Part shown: one piece after another, positions 27,101-37,500 of the stretch
Position numbering within the stretch: position 1 is the stretch's first letter
Layout of the letters: every line of letters starts with the position of its first letter
Source of the DNA: Opisthocomus hoazin
Taxonomy: Eukaryota > Chordata > Aves > Opisthocomiformes > Opisthocomidae
Assembly: GCF_030867145.1 (NCBI RefSeq)
Contig: NC_134441.1
Location: 2,442,001 to 2,506,000 of the forward strand
Direction of reading: 5' to 3'
DNA: 64,000 nt
Notes under the pieces: generated by a model
What the model saw: only the letters and a program-made list of their open reading frames with translations
The model's database searches: none
Told to the model about the DNA's origin: nothing
Translations under genes and position numbers: made by a program

Positions 27101-28735
27101 TGCGTCACCGCTGTCCCTCTCCGTGTCCCCAGACCCTCTTCGTCTGGTGCGGGGCCAGGAGCAACGTGCTGGAGCGCAGCAGGGCGCAGGAGCTGGCCGC
27201 GGCCATCCGGGACGGCGAGCGGGGCGGCAAGGCTCGCCTGGAGATCGTGGCAGATGGCGAGGAGCCACCTGAGATGCTCCAGGTGCGGCGGGGCCCTGAC
27301 GTCCCCCCCGGCAGGAGAGGGGGGACCGGGATGTCCCCGGGGGGTGGCTCTGCGATGGCCCCGCTCTCTTCACCCGGCAGGTGCTGGGCCCCAAGCCCAC
27401 CTTGCAGGAGGGCAGCCCCGAGGAGGACGTCGCGGCCGATCAGAGCAACGCGGCGGCAGCCGTCCTCTACAAGGCAAGGTCACCTCGGGACACCATGGTG
27501 GCACCAGGGCTGGTCACGGGGCTGGGCATGGCCAGGGGACACCATGGGGGTCAGGGGGTTGGGCATGGCCAGGTGACACCGTGGTGGCCCCAGGGCATGT
27601 ATGGGGTTGGGCATGGCTGGGTGACACCATGGGGGTTCCAGGAGTGGGCATGGCCAGGGGACACTGTGGTGGCCCAGGGGCTATATGGGGTTGGGCATGA
27701 CCTGGGGACACTGTGATGGCCCTCAGACGTATATGGGGCTGGGCATGTCAAGGGGACACCATGGGGGTTCCAAGGGTGGGCATGGCCAGGGGACACTGTG
27801 GTGGTCCCAGGGGCTATATGGGGTTGGGCATGGCCAGGGGACACTGTTGTGGTGCCAGGGGGTATATGAGGCTGGGCATAGTGAGGGGACACCGTGGTGG
27901 CCCCAGGGGGTATATGGGGTTGGGCATGGCCAGGGGACACCGTGATGGCCCTCAGAGGTATATGGAGCTGGGCATGGCTGGGCATGGCCAGGGGCCACTG
28001 TGGTGGCCCCAGGGGGTATATGGGGCTGGGAATAGCCAGGGGACATTGTGGTGGCCCCAGGGGGTATATGGGGTTGGGAATAGCCAGGGGACATTGTGGT
28101 GGCCCCAGGGGCTATATGAGGTTGGACATGGCCAGGGGACACCATGGTGGCCCTATTGCTGGGCATGGCTGGGGCATGCTGTGGTAGCCCCAGGAGATAT
28201 ATGGGGCTGGGCATGGCCAGGGGGGACACGGGGCTGGGCATGGCCAAGGGACCCCGGGGTGGCCCCACGGTGACGTCCCGACCGCGGGCAGGTGTCGGAC
28301 GCGACGGGGTGCATGGACCTGACCCAGGTGGCCGCGAGCAGCCCCTTCAGCCAGAGCCTGCTCTGCTCCGATGACTGCTTCGTGCTGGACAACGGCACCG
28401 GCGGGAAGGTCTACGTCTGGAAAGGTGCCCGGGGACGGGGACGCGGGGTGGGACACGCGGGGACAGGGGCCACCGGCGGCGTGGCTCTGACGTCCCCGTC
28501 CGCAGGGCGCAAGGCCAACGAGCAGGAGCGGCAGGCGGCCCTGAAAGTGGCCGAGGAGGTCATCGCCCGCTTGGGCCACTCGCCCCGGACGCAGGTGGGT
28601 GTGGGCGGCGAGGGGTTCCCCGGGGCTGGCATGGGTGACGTCACCCCGTCCCTGTCCCCGTCCCGGCAGGTGGAAATCCTGCCCCAGGGCCGCGAGACGC
28701 CCCTCTTCAAGCAGTTCTTCACCAGCTGGAAGTGA
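24190..28735 (+). CDS. CAPG: Macrophage-capping protein, gelsolin-like (CapG)
   Basis: Calcium- and phosphoinositide-regulated protein that caps actin barbed ends without severing; cytoplasm and nucleus. Coding exons: 24190-24212, 24288-24460, 24533-24687, 26067-26234, 27133-27282, 27381-27473, 28292-28424, 28506-28594, 28670-28735. Together they are 1050 nt, exactly 349 residues plus stop (human 348). Recognised from MYTALPK at the start, [120 protein letters not shown] and QVEILPQG near the end. Three gelsolin repeats lie at about 20-120, 135-230 and 255-345. The intron after 27473 starts with GC, not GT. A leader exon probably begins near 24140 after CCCCCAG. Confidence 0.96.
24715..26035. 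repeat. 20-bp minisatellite filling CAPG intron 3
   Basis: About 60 copies of GGGTGCTCAGCATCCCTGAT and variants (CCGACTGGACTCTGAGCATC, CAACAGCTTTGATGGGTGCT) in higher-order blocks of about 100-120 bp that recur three or four times between 24840 and 25270. It fills nearly all the intron between 24687 and 26067. Confidence 0.95.
26186..26330 (+). repeat. CAPG: Copy A of a duplicated exon-intron-exon block in CAPG
   Basis: From CTGGGCCAGCTTCAACACC through the donor GAG|GTGGGTGGGGG and a short intron-like stretch to CCCCCAGAGCCTCCACGCCC. It includes the real 3' end of coding exon 4; its downstream exon-like start (26298 on) has decayed. It matches copy B at 27025 closely across the exon end and donor. 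Confidence 0.8.
26335..27015. repeat. Higher-order minisatellite in CAPG intron 4
   Basis: Three to four copies of a roughly 90-110 bp unit (GTTGGGTTGTCCATCTGTCT, then CAAAGCATCTGTCC, then GGGGTGTCTGCCTG) made of GTCTGTCC sub-repeats. It lies between the two copies of the duplicated CAPG block. Confidence 0.92.
27025..27170 (+). repeat. CAPG: Copy B of the duplicated CAPG block
   Basis: Reads CTGGGCCAGCTTCAACCCC to a donor-like GAG|GTGGGTTGGGG, then a short intron and the genuine acceptor and start of coding exon 5 (27133). The exon-4-like part still reads [16 protein letters not shown] but has lost the conserved LLDLG residues, so it is probably a non-used relic. Confidence 0.8.
27474..27475 (+). 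other. CAPG: GC splice donor of CAPG intron 6
   Basis: Exon 6 ends CTCTACAAG followed by GCAAGG, the consensus for GC-AG introns. Using the next GT (seven bases on) would break the frame with the following exon, VSDATG, whereas the GC donor gives the conserved LYK|VSDATG junction. Confidence 0.85.
27510..28260. repeat. About 60-bp minisatellite in CAPG intron 6
   Basis: About 12 units with the core GGGTTGGGCATGGCCAGGGG, then ACACCGTGGTGGCCCCAGGG and a TATATGGGG motif. It spans nearly the whole intron between 27473 and 28292. Confidence 0.93.
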
Positions 28736-28849
28736 GGGAGCGGGGGACAGCGCCCGGGCCGGGGCGTCACCAGGCTTGTGCCCGCTGTGCCAGCTCCCTG
28801 CCAACGCCTGCGCCCCGCTCTGCTGTGCCCGTGGCCACGCCAGCCCCGT

Positions 28850-29420
28850 CCCTGTGCCAGACACACGCTTGTGCCATCCCCTGCCATCCCCGTCCCCTGC
28901 CATCCCCATCCCATGACATTCCCAGCCCCGTGCCACCCCTGTCCCATGCCATCCCCATCCCCTGCCATCCCTGTCCCCTGCCGTCCCCATCCCCGTGCCT
29001 TTGCCCATCCCACCCCCATCCCCGTGCCACCCCCAGCCCTGCGCCATCCTCATGCCAATGTCATTCACATCCTTGTGCCATCCCCAAGCCCGTGCCATCC
29101 CTGTGCCTTTGCCCAACCCATGCCCATGCCATCCCCACCTCTATGCCATCTCCATCCCTGTGCCATCCCCATCCCTGTGCCACCCCATTTCCATCCCCGT
29201 CTCCATCCCCATGCCACCCCCAAACCCATCCCATCCCCATCTTTGTGCCACCCAATCTCCATCTCCATCCCTCTGCCATCCCAATTCCATTCCCATGCCA
29301 CCCCCAAGCCCACGCCATCCCCATCCCTGTGCCACCCCCAAGCCTGTGCCATGCCCACCCCCAGGCCATCCCCCTGCCTTTGCCCACCCCATGCCCATGT
29401 CGTTCCCATCCCGTGCCCAC
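28850..29420. repeat. CCATCCCCATCCCTGTG repeat in the CAPG 3' UTR region
   Basis: Degenerate units of 12-20 bp built on GCCATCCCCATCC and CTGTGCCACCCC follow the CAPG stop codon. They would be transcribed if the poly(A) signal at 29637 is used. Confidence 0.85.
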
Positions 29421-29636
29421 AGTAACGCCGTGCCAACGCTGTCTCCCCACCCTCGCTGCCGTCCCCACGCCCTCACCGCTTCTCTGCTCGTGCCCACACC
29501 ACCCCCGTGCCACCTCTGTGCCGCATCATCGCCGTGCCCACGCTGTCCCTGTGCCTACAGCCTCTCCGTGCCCACCCTGCGCCCACCCTGCCCCAGTGCC
29601 CATGTGTCTCGCCCATCCTGCGCCCAGGCCCGGGCG

Positions 29637-29642
29637 AATAAA
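29637..29642 (+). terminator. CAPG: Candidate CAPG poly(A) signal
   Basis: First canonical AATAAA after the CAPG stop, about 900 nt downstream in GGGCGAATAAAGGGG. Its use implies a long, repetitive 3' UTR. Confidence 0.55.
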
Positions 29643-30204
29643 GGGGTCGGTGCCGAGCCCTGTGTCCTGTGCCAGGACAGGGGGACGCAGGGCTGGGGAC
29701 AGGAGGGGACACAGACAGGGCAGGGCTCTGGCACCGCGGGGGCCATGGCGGTGGCAGGAAGATGTCCCCAGCACCCCGGCGTGATGCCACCCCACACAGG
29801 GGGATGCCCGCTGCTGGACGATGTCCTGGGGGCTGGCAGCACCCATGGGTGCCAAGGGGACCGGGGAGCCCTGGCCCCAACGTGGCACGACACAGGCCAC
29901 GGCACACACCCGGCTGCCAGCCCCGGCTTCCCAGCGTCCCCACATTCCCCGGTGTCCCCAAATCACCCATGCCCCCAAGTCCCTCGCGTCCCCACATCCA
30001 TGGTGTCCCTGCATCCCAAGCCCCCCTCATCCCGGTGTCCCCGCGTCCCGGTGTCCCAGCATCCCCCCCGCTACCTCCGCAGTCCCCACACCCCGGGGTC
30101 CTCCGTGTCCCCAGACCCCCGGTGTCCCCAAACCCACCCCTAACGCCCCTGGGGCCATCCAGACCTCGAGACCCCCTCCGGCTGCTTTGCTGACCCAACC
30201 TCCC

Positions 30205-30262
30205 TCCCTCATTATATCAAAATAATTAGTGCTGGAGCTAATTCTTTAGCCAATTATCCCCG
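30205..30262. promoter_or_regulatory. AT-rich island with clustered TAATT cores between CAPG and DBNL
   Basis: Sharp drop in GC with ATAATTAG, GCTAATTC and CCAATTATCC within about 40 bp, homeodomain-type cores, in sequence that is otherwise over 65% GC. It looks like a conserved non-coding element, but I cannot test conservation. Confidence 0.3.
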
Positions 30263-30546
30263 CCTTCGCTGCCCTCTCTGGAGCACGAGCCCGGTCACCA
30301 TGACCCGTGTCAAGAATTCCCACGCGTGGCTCAGCTTCGCCTTATTAAAAGATTTCTCGTTAGCGCTCCCGGCTGACGTTAGGAATACGTGAGCTCTGCC
30401 AAAACACCGGCGTTTCGCCCCGGTTCCACGGTTGCACTCGATGCTCTCAGAGCTCTTTTCCAACCCCAACGATTCGATGGTGCTGTAGCCCCTGCCCGGG
30501 ATCGCCCGGCCGGATCCTGCTGCAGCCAGCGCCAAGGAAAAGCCCT

Positions 30547-30552
30547 TTTATT
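30547..30552 (-). terminator. DBNL: DBNL poly(A) signal
   Basis: AATAAA on the minus strand (CCAATAAAAGGG), about 970 nt after the DBNL stop. The intervening 3' UTR holds A/T homopolymer tracts near 30795 and 31410-31435. Confidence 0.65.
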
Positions 30553-31524
30553 GGTGCCGGGGGGGGTGGGGACGGCCCAGGAGGAGCGAGCAGTGGGGAA
30601 GGAGACCCCGGGACCCCGGGCTCGGAGGGGTGGGTGAGCCAGGACCCCCGGTGTCTCCAAACTCCTAAAGCAACACCAAGGAAAGAAACTCAATTGGGGG
30701 GGGGGGGAAGGTGGCAGCTGGGCTCTTCCTTGTTCACAGTGAATTTGGGGTGCTGGCGGGGGGGGGAGGGATCCCACGCTCCCAGGTTTTGCTGAAAAAA
30801 AAAAAATAAACCCAAACCACCCACTTCGGCCTCGCTGGGTCTCGTCCGCAGGATTTAAATCCCCGCAGCACGGTTCGGGGAGAGGGAAAGGCAGAGCAAA
30901 CCCCCCCGGGGGGGGACAGCAGGGAGGAAAACACGGGGACGCTGGTGGCAGCCCCCCTGGCAAGCTCTGGGGGGCTGGGGGCGGGGGGGGCAGGGCTGCG
31001 GAGCCGCGTTTCGGCTCTCGGTGATGGCGGACCCCGCGAGATGCTAAAATCCAGGCGGTGAGCTCCGTCAGCGAGCCGACGTGGGCAGAGCCGCGTCTGC
31101 GTCGCGGCCACCGCGGTTCCGAGGCCACGGCGGCGGAGGGAGCGCGGGGGGGAGAGGCAAATCGTTCCCTGAAAAAGCCCCCTAAGGGATTTGTCGTCCC
31201 CTCCTTCAGCCCCGAAGGAGAACTGGCGCTGGGAAGCAGAGCGAGGAGGGGGGAGATCAGCGCGGAGGACAGGATCGGACCCTTCGTCCCGACCGAGGGC
31301 CAGCGACGGGGGTGGGCGAGGGCAGAGGAGAGCAGCGCCCGGGTCCCCCCCGCTGCCGAGGGAGCGGGGCAATGGCACTTCACTCGGAGAGAAAAAAAGA
31401 AAAATAATAATAAAAAAAAAAAAAAAAGAAGAAATAAAAGCCACAGCAATTTGGAAGAAGGAGGCTGGAGCCAAGCGCTCCCGCGGCGGGGGGACACGGA
31501 GCGGCTCCGCTGCCCGCAGCCCCC

Positions 31525-34500
31525 TCACTCGATCAGTTCCACGTAATTAGCAGGGAACATCCCGAAGTGGCCGTCGGGGCCGTAGCCGCGCCACCAGCCC
31601 TCGTCGATCATCTCGATGTTGGTGATGATGTTCTCCGGATCGAAGGAGATCTCGGTGTCGTCGGCTGGAAGGAGACAGAGCGAAGAGAGGGGGGGGTTAA
31701 ACCCGGCCCCGACCCCCCCCTCCAGCGCAGCCGGGGAGGCCGGGAGCCCCTCGCCCGCCTCGGCCGTCCCTCCCGCAGGGACACGCTCTGCCGGGGACGC
31801 GGCCCCCGCCGCACACCCCGCTGCTTAACGGGGGTTTCACGGCTGGAGAAAGCCCGGGCGGCTCAGCCCCGCGCTGCTGCGGGACGCTGGGGGCCAGTAA
31901 ACCACAAGGTGTGAAAATCCGGGTGACACCGGCTCCGAGGGACGGGGGGAAGACACGGAGCAGAGCAAGAAATAGATATTAAGGGGGAAAAGAGAAGCCA
32001 TCAGCGTCCTTCGCTCGCTTTTCCAGCTCCGACTCGGGTGGAAGATGCTCTGCCTAACACCCTGCCACGGCATCACCCGGCGTGATGGGTGACGTCCCCA
32101 GCCCAGCTCTCTGGGGACAGACTCGGCCCAGCAAAGCCCTCCCCAGTTCAGAGGGAATCACAGAATCCCAGCATGGCGGGGTTGGCAGGGCCCTCTGGGG
32201 GTCCCCCAGCCCAACCCCCTGCCCAAGCAGGGTCACCCAGAGCAGGGGGCACAGCACCGTGGCCAGGCGGGGCTGGAATATCTCCAGAGAAGGAGACTCC
32301 ACAGCCTCCCTGGGCAGCCTGGGCCAGGGCTCCGGCACCCTCAGAGGGAAGAAGTTCTTCCTCGGGTTCAGCTGGAGCTTCCTCTGCTTCAGTTTGTGCC
32401 CATTGCCCCTTGTCCTGTCGCTGGGCACCACTGGAAAGAGTCTGGCCCCGTCCTCCTGACCCCCACCCTGCAGATATTTAGAGGCATTTTGAAGGTCCCC
32501 TCTCAGCCTTCTCTTCTCCAGGCTGAACAAGCCCAGCTCCCTCAGCCTCTCCTCATAGCAGAGATGCTCCAGTCCCCTCCTCATCCTCGCAGCCCTGCGC
32601 TGGACTCTCTCCAGCAGCTCCTCATCTTTCTTGACCTGGGGAGCCCAGCACTGGACCCAGCACTGCAGATGGGGCCTCCCCAGGGCAGAGCAGAGGGGAA
32701 GGAGAACCTCCCTCGCCCTGCTGCCCACACTCCTCCTCATGCACCCCAGGATCCCATCGGCCTTCTGGGCACCCAGGGCACGCTGCTGGCTCATGGTCAC
32801 CCTGTCGTCCCCCAGCACTCCCAGTCCCTCTCCACAGAGCTGCTCTCCAGCAGGTCACCCCAGCCTGTGCTGGTGCCTGGGGTTGTTCCTCCCCAGGGGC
32901 AGGACCCTGCCCTTGCCCTGGTTGAACCCCATCAGGTTCCTCTCTGCCCAGCTCTCCAGCCTGTCCAGGTCTTGCTGGATCCAGCACAGCGTTACTGGTG
33001 CATCCACCGCTCCTCCCAGTTTGGTGCCATCAGCAAACTTGCCGGGAAGAAACTCTCTGGAAAGCCGGCTCTTACCAGCCTGGTAGTCGTAGAGCGCGCG
33101 GGCACACAGCCCCTTCCCCGCCAGGTCCGGCGGCTGCTGGTACTCCGCCGAGTAGTCGTATTTGCCATCGTCGACTTGTTCCTGCGGGAAGGAGAGAGGC
33201 AGAAGAGGAGTCAGCGGTGTGCAGGATGCCGCGCCAGGCTGCCCGTGCTTCGTTAGCCGCGGCACGGGTCTGCGGTCGGGGGTCTCACCGCCCCGACGCG
33301 CAGGTCGGGGGTCTCAGCACCCCGACGCGCAGCACGCGGGGTGCCCGTCGCCGGATGGAGCGGGAGGTGCCGCACAGCGGGAATCGCGGGAGGAAACCCG
33401 GGGAGGGAGGAGTACAACCCCGTGCAACACCCAGAGATGTCGCTCAGCCCCCCGCGCCCGGGGAGCCGCGTGCGGGACGGCGCGGGGGCCCCTCCGGAAT
33501 AAAAACACCGGCTCTGGGGGCTCCCACGCGTCTCTGCCGGGAGATGAAGGAGAGGAGGCTGCAAACCGGCCTCGGGCTCACAAACCGGCACCGATCCCGC
33601 GGTGCCTCCGGCCCCGCCGCCGGCATCACAACCAGAAATACCGGAGACCGGCGGCAGACAGCCCTGCTGGAAGCCGATCCCTCGGGATCTCCGCTCAGAC
33701 AGCGGCTCCTCACCCCTGCGTTTAAGCCCGGCGGAGCTGGACGAGCTCCAGCTCCCCTTTTCCAAGCGTTTCTCCCTCGTTACCATCTGCAGACCTGACT
33801 TTTCTTGCGCACAGAAAGGCCGAGGGGATCGCTCGGCCCGTCTCCCGCTCCTCCCGAGCCAGCCGGACGCTTCCAGACAAATTCAAGCATGTGAAAATTA
33901 AGTAGGTTGGAAATGCTTCTGGTTTGGGGGGGCAGACGACACAAGATGGATGAATAGAGGAGAGGAAACCAAACGGCCGTGGCATCTCCAAGGGAAATAC
34001 TGCAGCGTGACACAACCCCGCTATTAGACACCGGAGAATCTGACAGCACACGCCAAGAATAGCCGGGCTGTGCTGGCTCCGCTGGTTTGGGGACGTGCAA
34101 AGAAGCGGGAGGAGGAGGAGAAAGCGCTGTGGCGAGGAGGCTGACGGGGGGCTCCCCCCTTGCCCCCTCCCGGGGGTCCAGGGACGGGGGCAGCGACGCC
34201 CGCCGGGGCACCCCGGGGCGCGGGATGGGTGACGGGGCTGGGCGCTGGGAGGGGACACGCAGGGGCACCCCCTCGCCGCGCGTCCGCAGCCCGAGAGCTC
34301 CGGGGCTTCTCGGTTTCCTCCTGATTTAGCCCAGGCTCCGAGCACGGGAGTGTTTGCACCCAGAAGGAAGGGGTGCTCCGAGAAGGGTCCCAGAGCCAGC
34401 CGAGAAGGGTCCCAGACAGCCTCAGAGACGTGACAAAGCCACGCTCTCTCGCTCGAGGGTCCCATCCGGCTCCCGGCCACCCCCTTCCCAGCCGGGGTCC

Positions 34501-37500
34501 TCCATCCCCCCCCCGTGCACCCACCTGAGGGGGTTCTTCGTAGATGGCCGAGGCGTCCGGCGGCTCCTCGTACAGATCCGCCTCTCCCGCCTGGGAAGCC
34601 GGGACGCTGGAGTTGTACCCGGAGTCGCATCCTGCGAAAGGAACACGCGGTGTCTCGCCACGATATCCGTCACCAGCACCCGTCCCCGTCCCCTCGCTCG
34701 TCCGACTCCTGCTCCGGGCTGAAGCCGCCAAGCTTCTGGGGTGAGGTGGTCCCCGCAGAGGGGACGGGGACGGCGAGAACGAGCCCACCCGCGGGGCAGG
34801 AAGGGGTTTCGGGAAGGACACAAAGCACGAGGGAGAGATCCGGGGTCTCCGACGGCGCAAGGAACCGGCGCGCTGGGGATGGACGGCTGCCAAGCTGCCG
34901 GCCGGAACGCGGCGGGGAAGGCTCGGGACGGAGACCCTGGCCAAGAGCAGCATCTAGCGGCAACGCGGCCGGGGGACGGCCCCAGCTTGGCCCTGGGACC
35001 CCCAGCTCGGCCTTCAGACCCCCAGCTTGGCCCTGGGACCCCCAGCTCGGCCCTGGGACCCTCAGCTCGGCCCTGGGACCCCGACTTGGCCCTGGGACCC
35101 CCGGCTCAGCCCTGGGACCTCCAGGTCAGCCCTGGGACCCCCAGCTTGGCCCTGGGACCCCAGCTCGGCCTTCAGACCCCCAGCTCGGCCCTGGGACCCC
35201 CAGCTCGGCCCTGGGACCCCCAGCTTGGCCCTGGGACCCTCAGCTCGGCCCTGGGACCCCCAGCTCGGCCCTCGGACCCCGACTTGGCCCTGGGACACCC
35301 AGGTCAGCCCTGGGACCCCCAGCTCAGCCCTGGGACCCTCAGCTCGGCCCTCGGACCCTCAGCTCGGCCCTCGGACCCCGACTTGGCCCTGGGACCCCCG
35401 GCTCAGCCCTGGGACCCCCAGCTCAGCCCTGGGACCCCCCAGCTCAGCCCTTGGACCCCCAGCTCAGTCCTGGGACCCCCCAGCTCAGCCCTGGGACCCT
35501 CAGCTCGGCCCTGGGACCCTCAGCTCAGCCCTCAGACCCCCAGCTCAGCCCTGGGCCCCTCAGCTCGGCCCTCGGACCCTGAGCTCAGCCCTGGGACCCT
35601 GAGCTCGGCCCTTGGACCCCCAGCTCGGTACTGGGACCCCCAGCTCGGCCCTGGGACCCTCAGCTCGGCACTCGGACCCTCAGCTCAGCCCTGGGACCCC
35701 CAGCTCTGTACTGGGACCCCCAGCTCGGTACTGGGACCTTCAGCTCGGTACTGGGACCTTCAGCTCGGCCCTGGGACTCCCAGGTCAACCCTGGGACCTC
35801 CAAGCTAGGCCCTGGGACCCCCGGCTCAGCCCTGGGACCCCCAGCTCGGCCCTGGGCCCCTCAGCTCGGCCTTCGGCCCCCGACTTGGCCCTGGGACCCC
35901 TGGCTCAGCCCTGGGACCTCCAGGTCAGCCCTGGGACCCCCAGCTCGGCCCTGGGACCCCCAGCTCGTTACTGGGACCCCCCAGCTCAGCCCTTGGACCC
36001 CCAGCTCAGTCCTGGGACCCTCAGCTCGGCCCTCGGACCCCCAGCTCAGTCCTGGGACCCTCAGCTCGGCCCTGGGACACCCAGCTCGGCCCTCGGACCC
36101 CCAGCTCAGTCCTGAGACCCCCGGCTCAGCCCTGGGACCCCCAGCTTGGCCCTGGGACCCCCAGCTCGGCCCTGGGACCCTCAGCTTGGCCCTGGGACCC
36201 CCAGCTCGGCCCTTGCACCCCCAGCTCGGCCCTGGGACCCTGAGCTCAGCCCTGGGACCCCCAGCTCGGTACTGGGACCCCCAGCTCGGCCCTTGGACCC
36301 CCAGCTCGTTACTGGGACCCCCAGCTCAGCCCTGGGACCCCCAGCTCGGTACTGGGACCCCCAGCTCGGCCCTGGGACCCCCAGCTCGGTACTGGGACCC
36401 TCGGCTCGGCCCTGGGACCCCCAGCTCGGTACTGGGACCCTCAGCTCAGCCTTGGGACCCCCAGCTCGGCCCTGGGACCCCCAGCTCAGCCCTGGGACCC
36501 TCAGCTCGGCCCTGGGACCCTCAGCTCGGTACTGGGACCCCCAGCTCGACCCTCGGACCCCCAGCTCAGTCCTGGGACCCCCAGCTCGGCCCTGGGACTC
36601 CCAGGTCAACCCTGGGACCTCCAAGCTCGGCCCTGGGACCCCCGGCTCAGCCCTGGGACCCCCAGCTCGTTACTGGGACCCCCAGCTCGGCCCTGGGACC
36701 CCCAGCTCGGTACTGGGACCCCCAGCTCAGCCCTGGGACCCCCAGCTCGGCCCTGGGACCCCCAGCTCGGCCCTGGGACCCTCAGCTCAGCCCTTGGACC
36801 CCCAGCTCGGCCCTGGGACCCTGAGCTCAGCCCTGGGACCCTGAGTTCGGCCCTGGGACCTCCAGCTCGGTACTGGGACCCCCAGCTCAGCCCTGGGACC
36901 CCCAGCTCAGCCCTGGGACCCCCAGCTCAGGCCCTGTCGCTGGGGTGGGTGGCAGAGAAAGCACCATGAGCTGCACTGGAACCACCAAAGAAAACCCGCT
37001 TCGGGCTGAGGCGTTTCGCTGAACGGGCTCGCTCCAGGGGTTCGGTTCTACCCAGGCACGTCTCGGCGTATCTGGGGAAAGGCAGCTGGGGGGCTGCTGC
37101 CCAGCTCCCACCTCCCTGAAGCAAAGCCCCGGAGCAGAGCGGAGCCTGGCGAGCTGGGGGACGAGAAACCACCCAGCCCTTCCAGAACAACCCCTTCAGG
37201 CCTGGGGCTGGCGAGGGGCTTGTGACAGGGGCATGGAGTGACAGGACGAGGGGTGATGGCGTCAAACGGAAAGACGCAAGATTTAGATTAGATCTAAGGA
37301 AGAAATTCTGCACCCTGAGGGTGGTGAGGCCCTGGTCCAGGCTGCCCAGAGCAGCTGTGGCTGCCCCCTCCCTGGCAGGGTTCAAGGCCAGGTTGGACGG
37401 GGCTTGGAGCACCCTGGGCTGGTGGAAGGGGTCCCACGGCAGGGTTGGAACGAGATGAGCTTCAAGATCCAGGACAAGGGGCAATGGGCACAAACTGAGG

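Noticed and set aside
34515-36844. Several 200-355 codon frames rich in Leu/Gly/Pro/Trp/Asp
   Set aside because: Produced by the 20-bp intronic array of DBNL, with no codon-level conservation possible from a non-multiple-of-3 unit.
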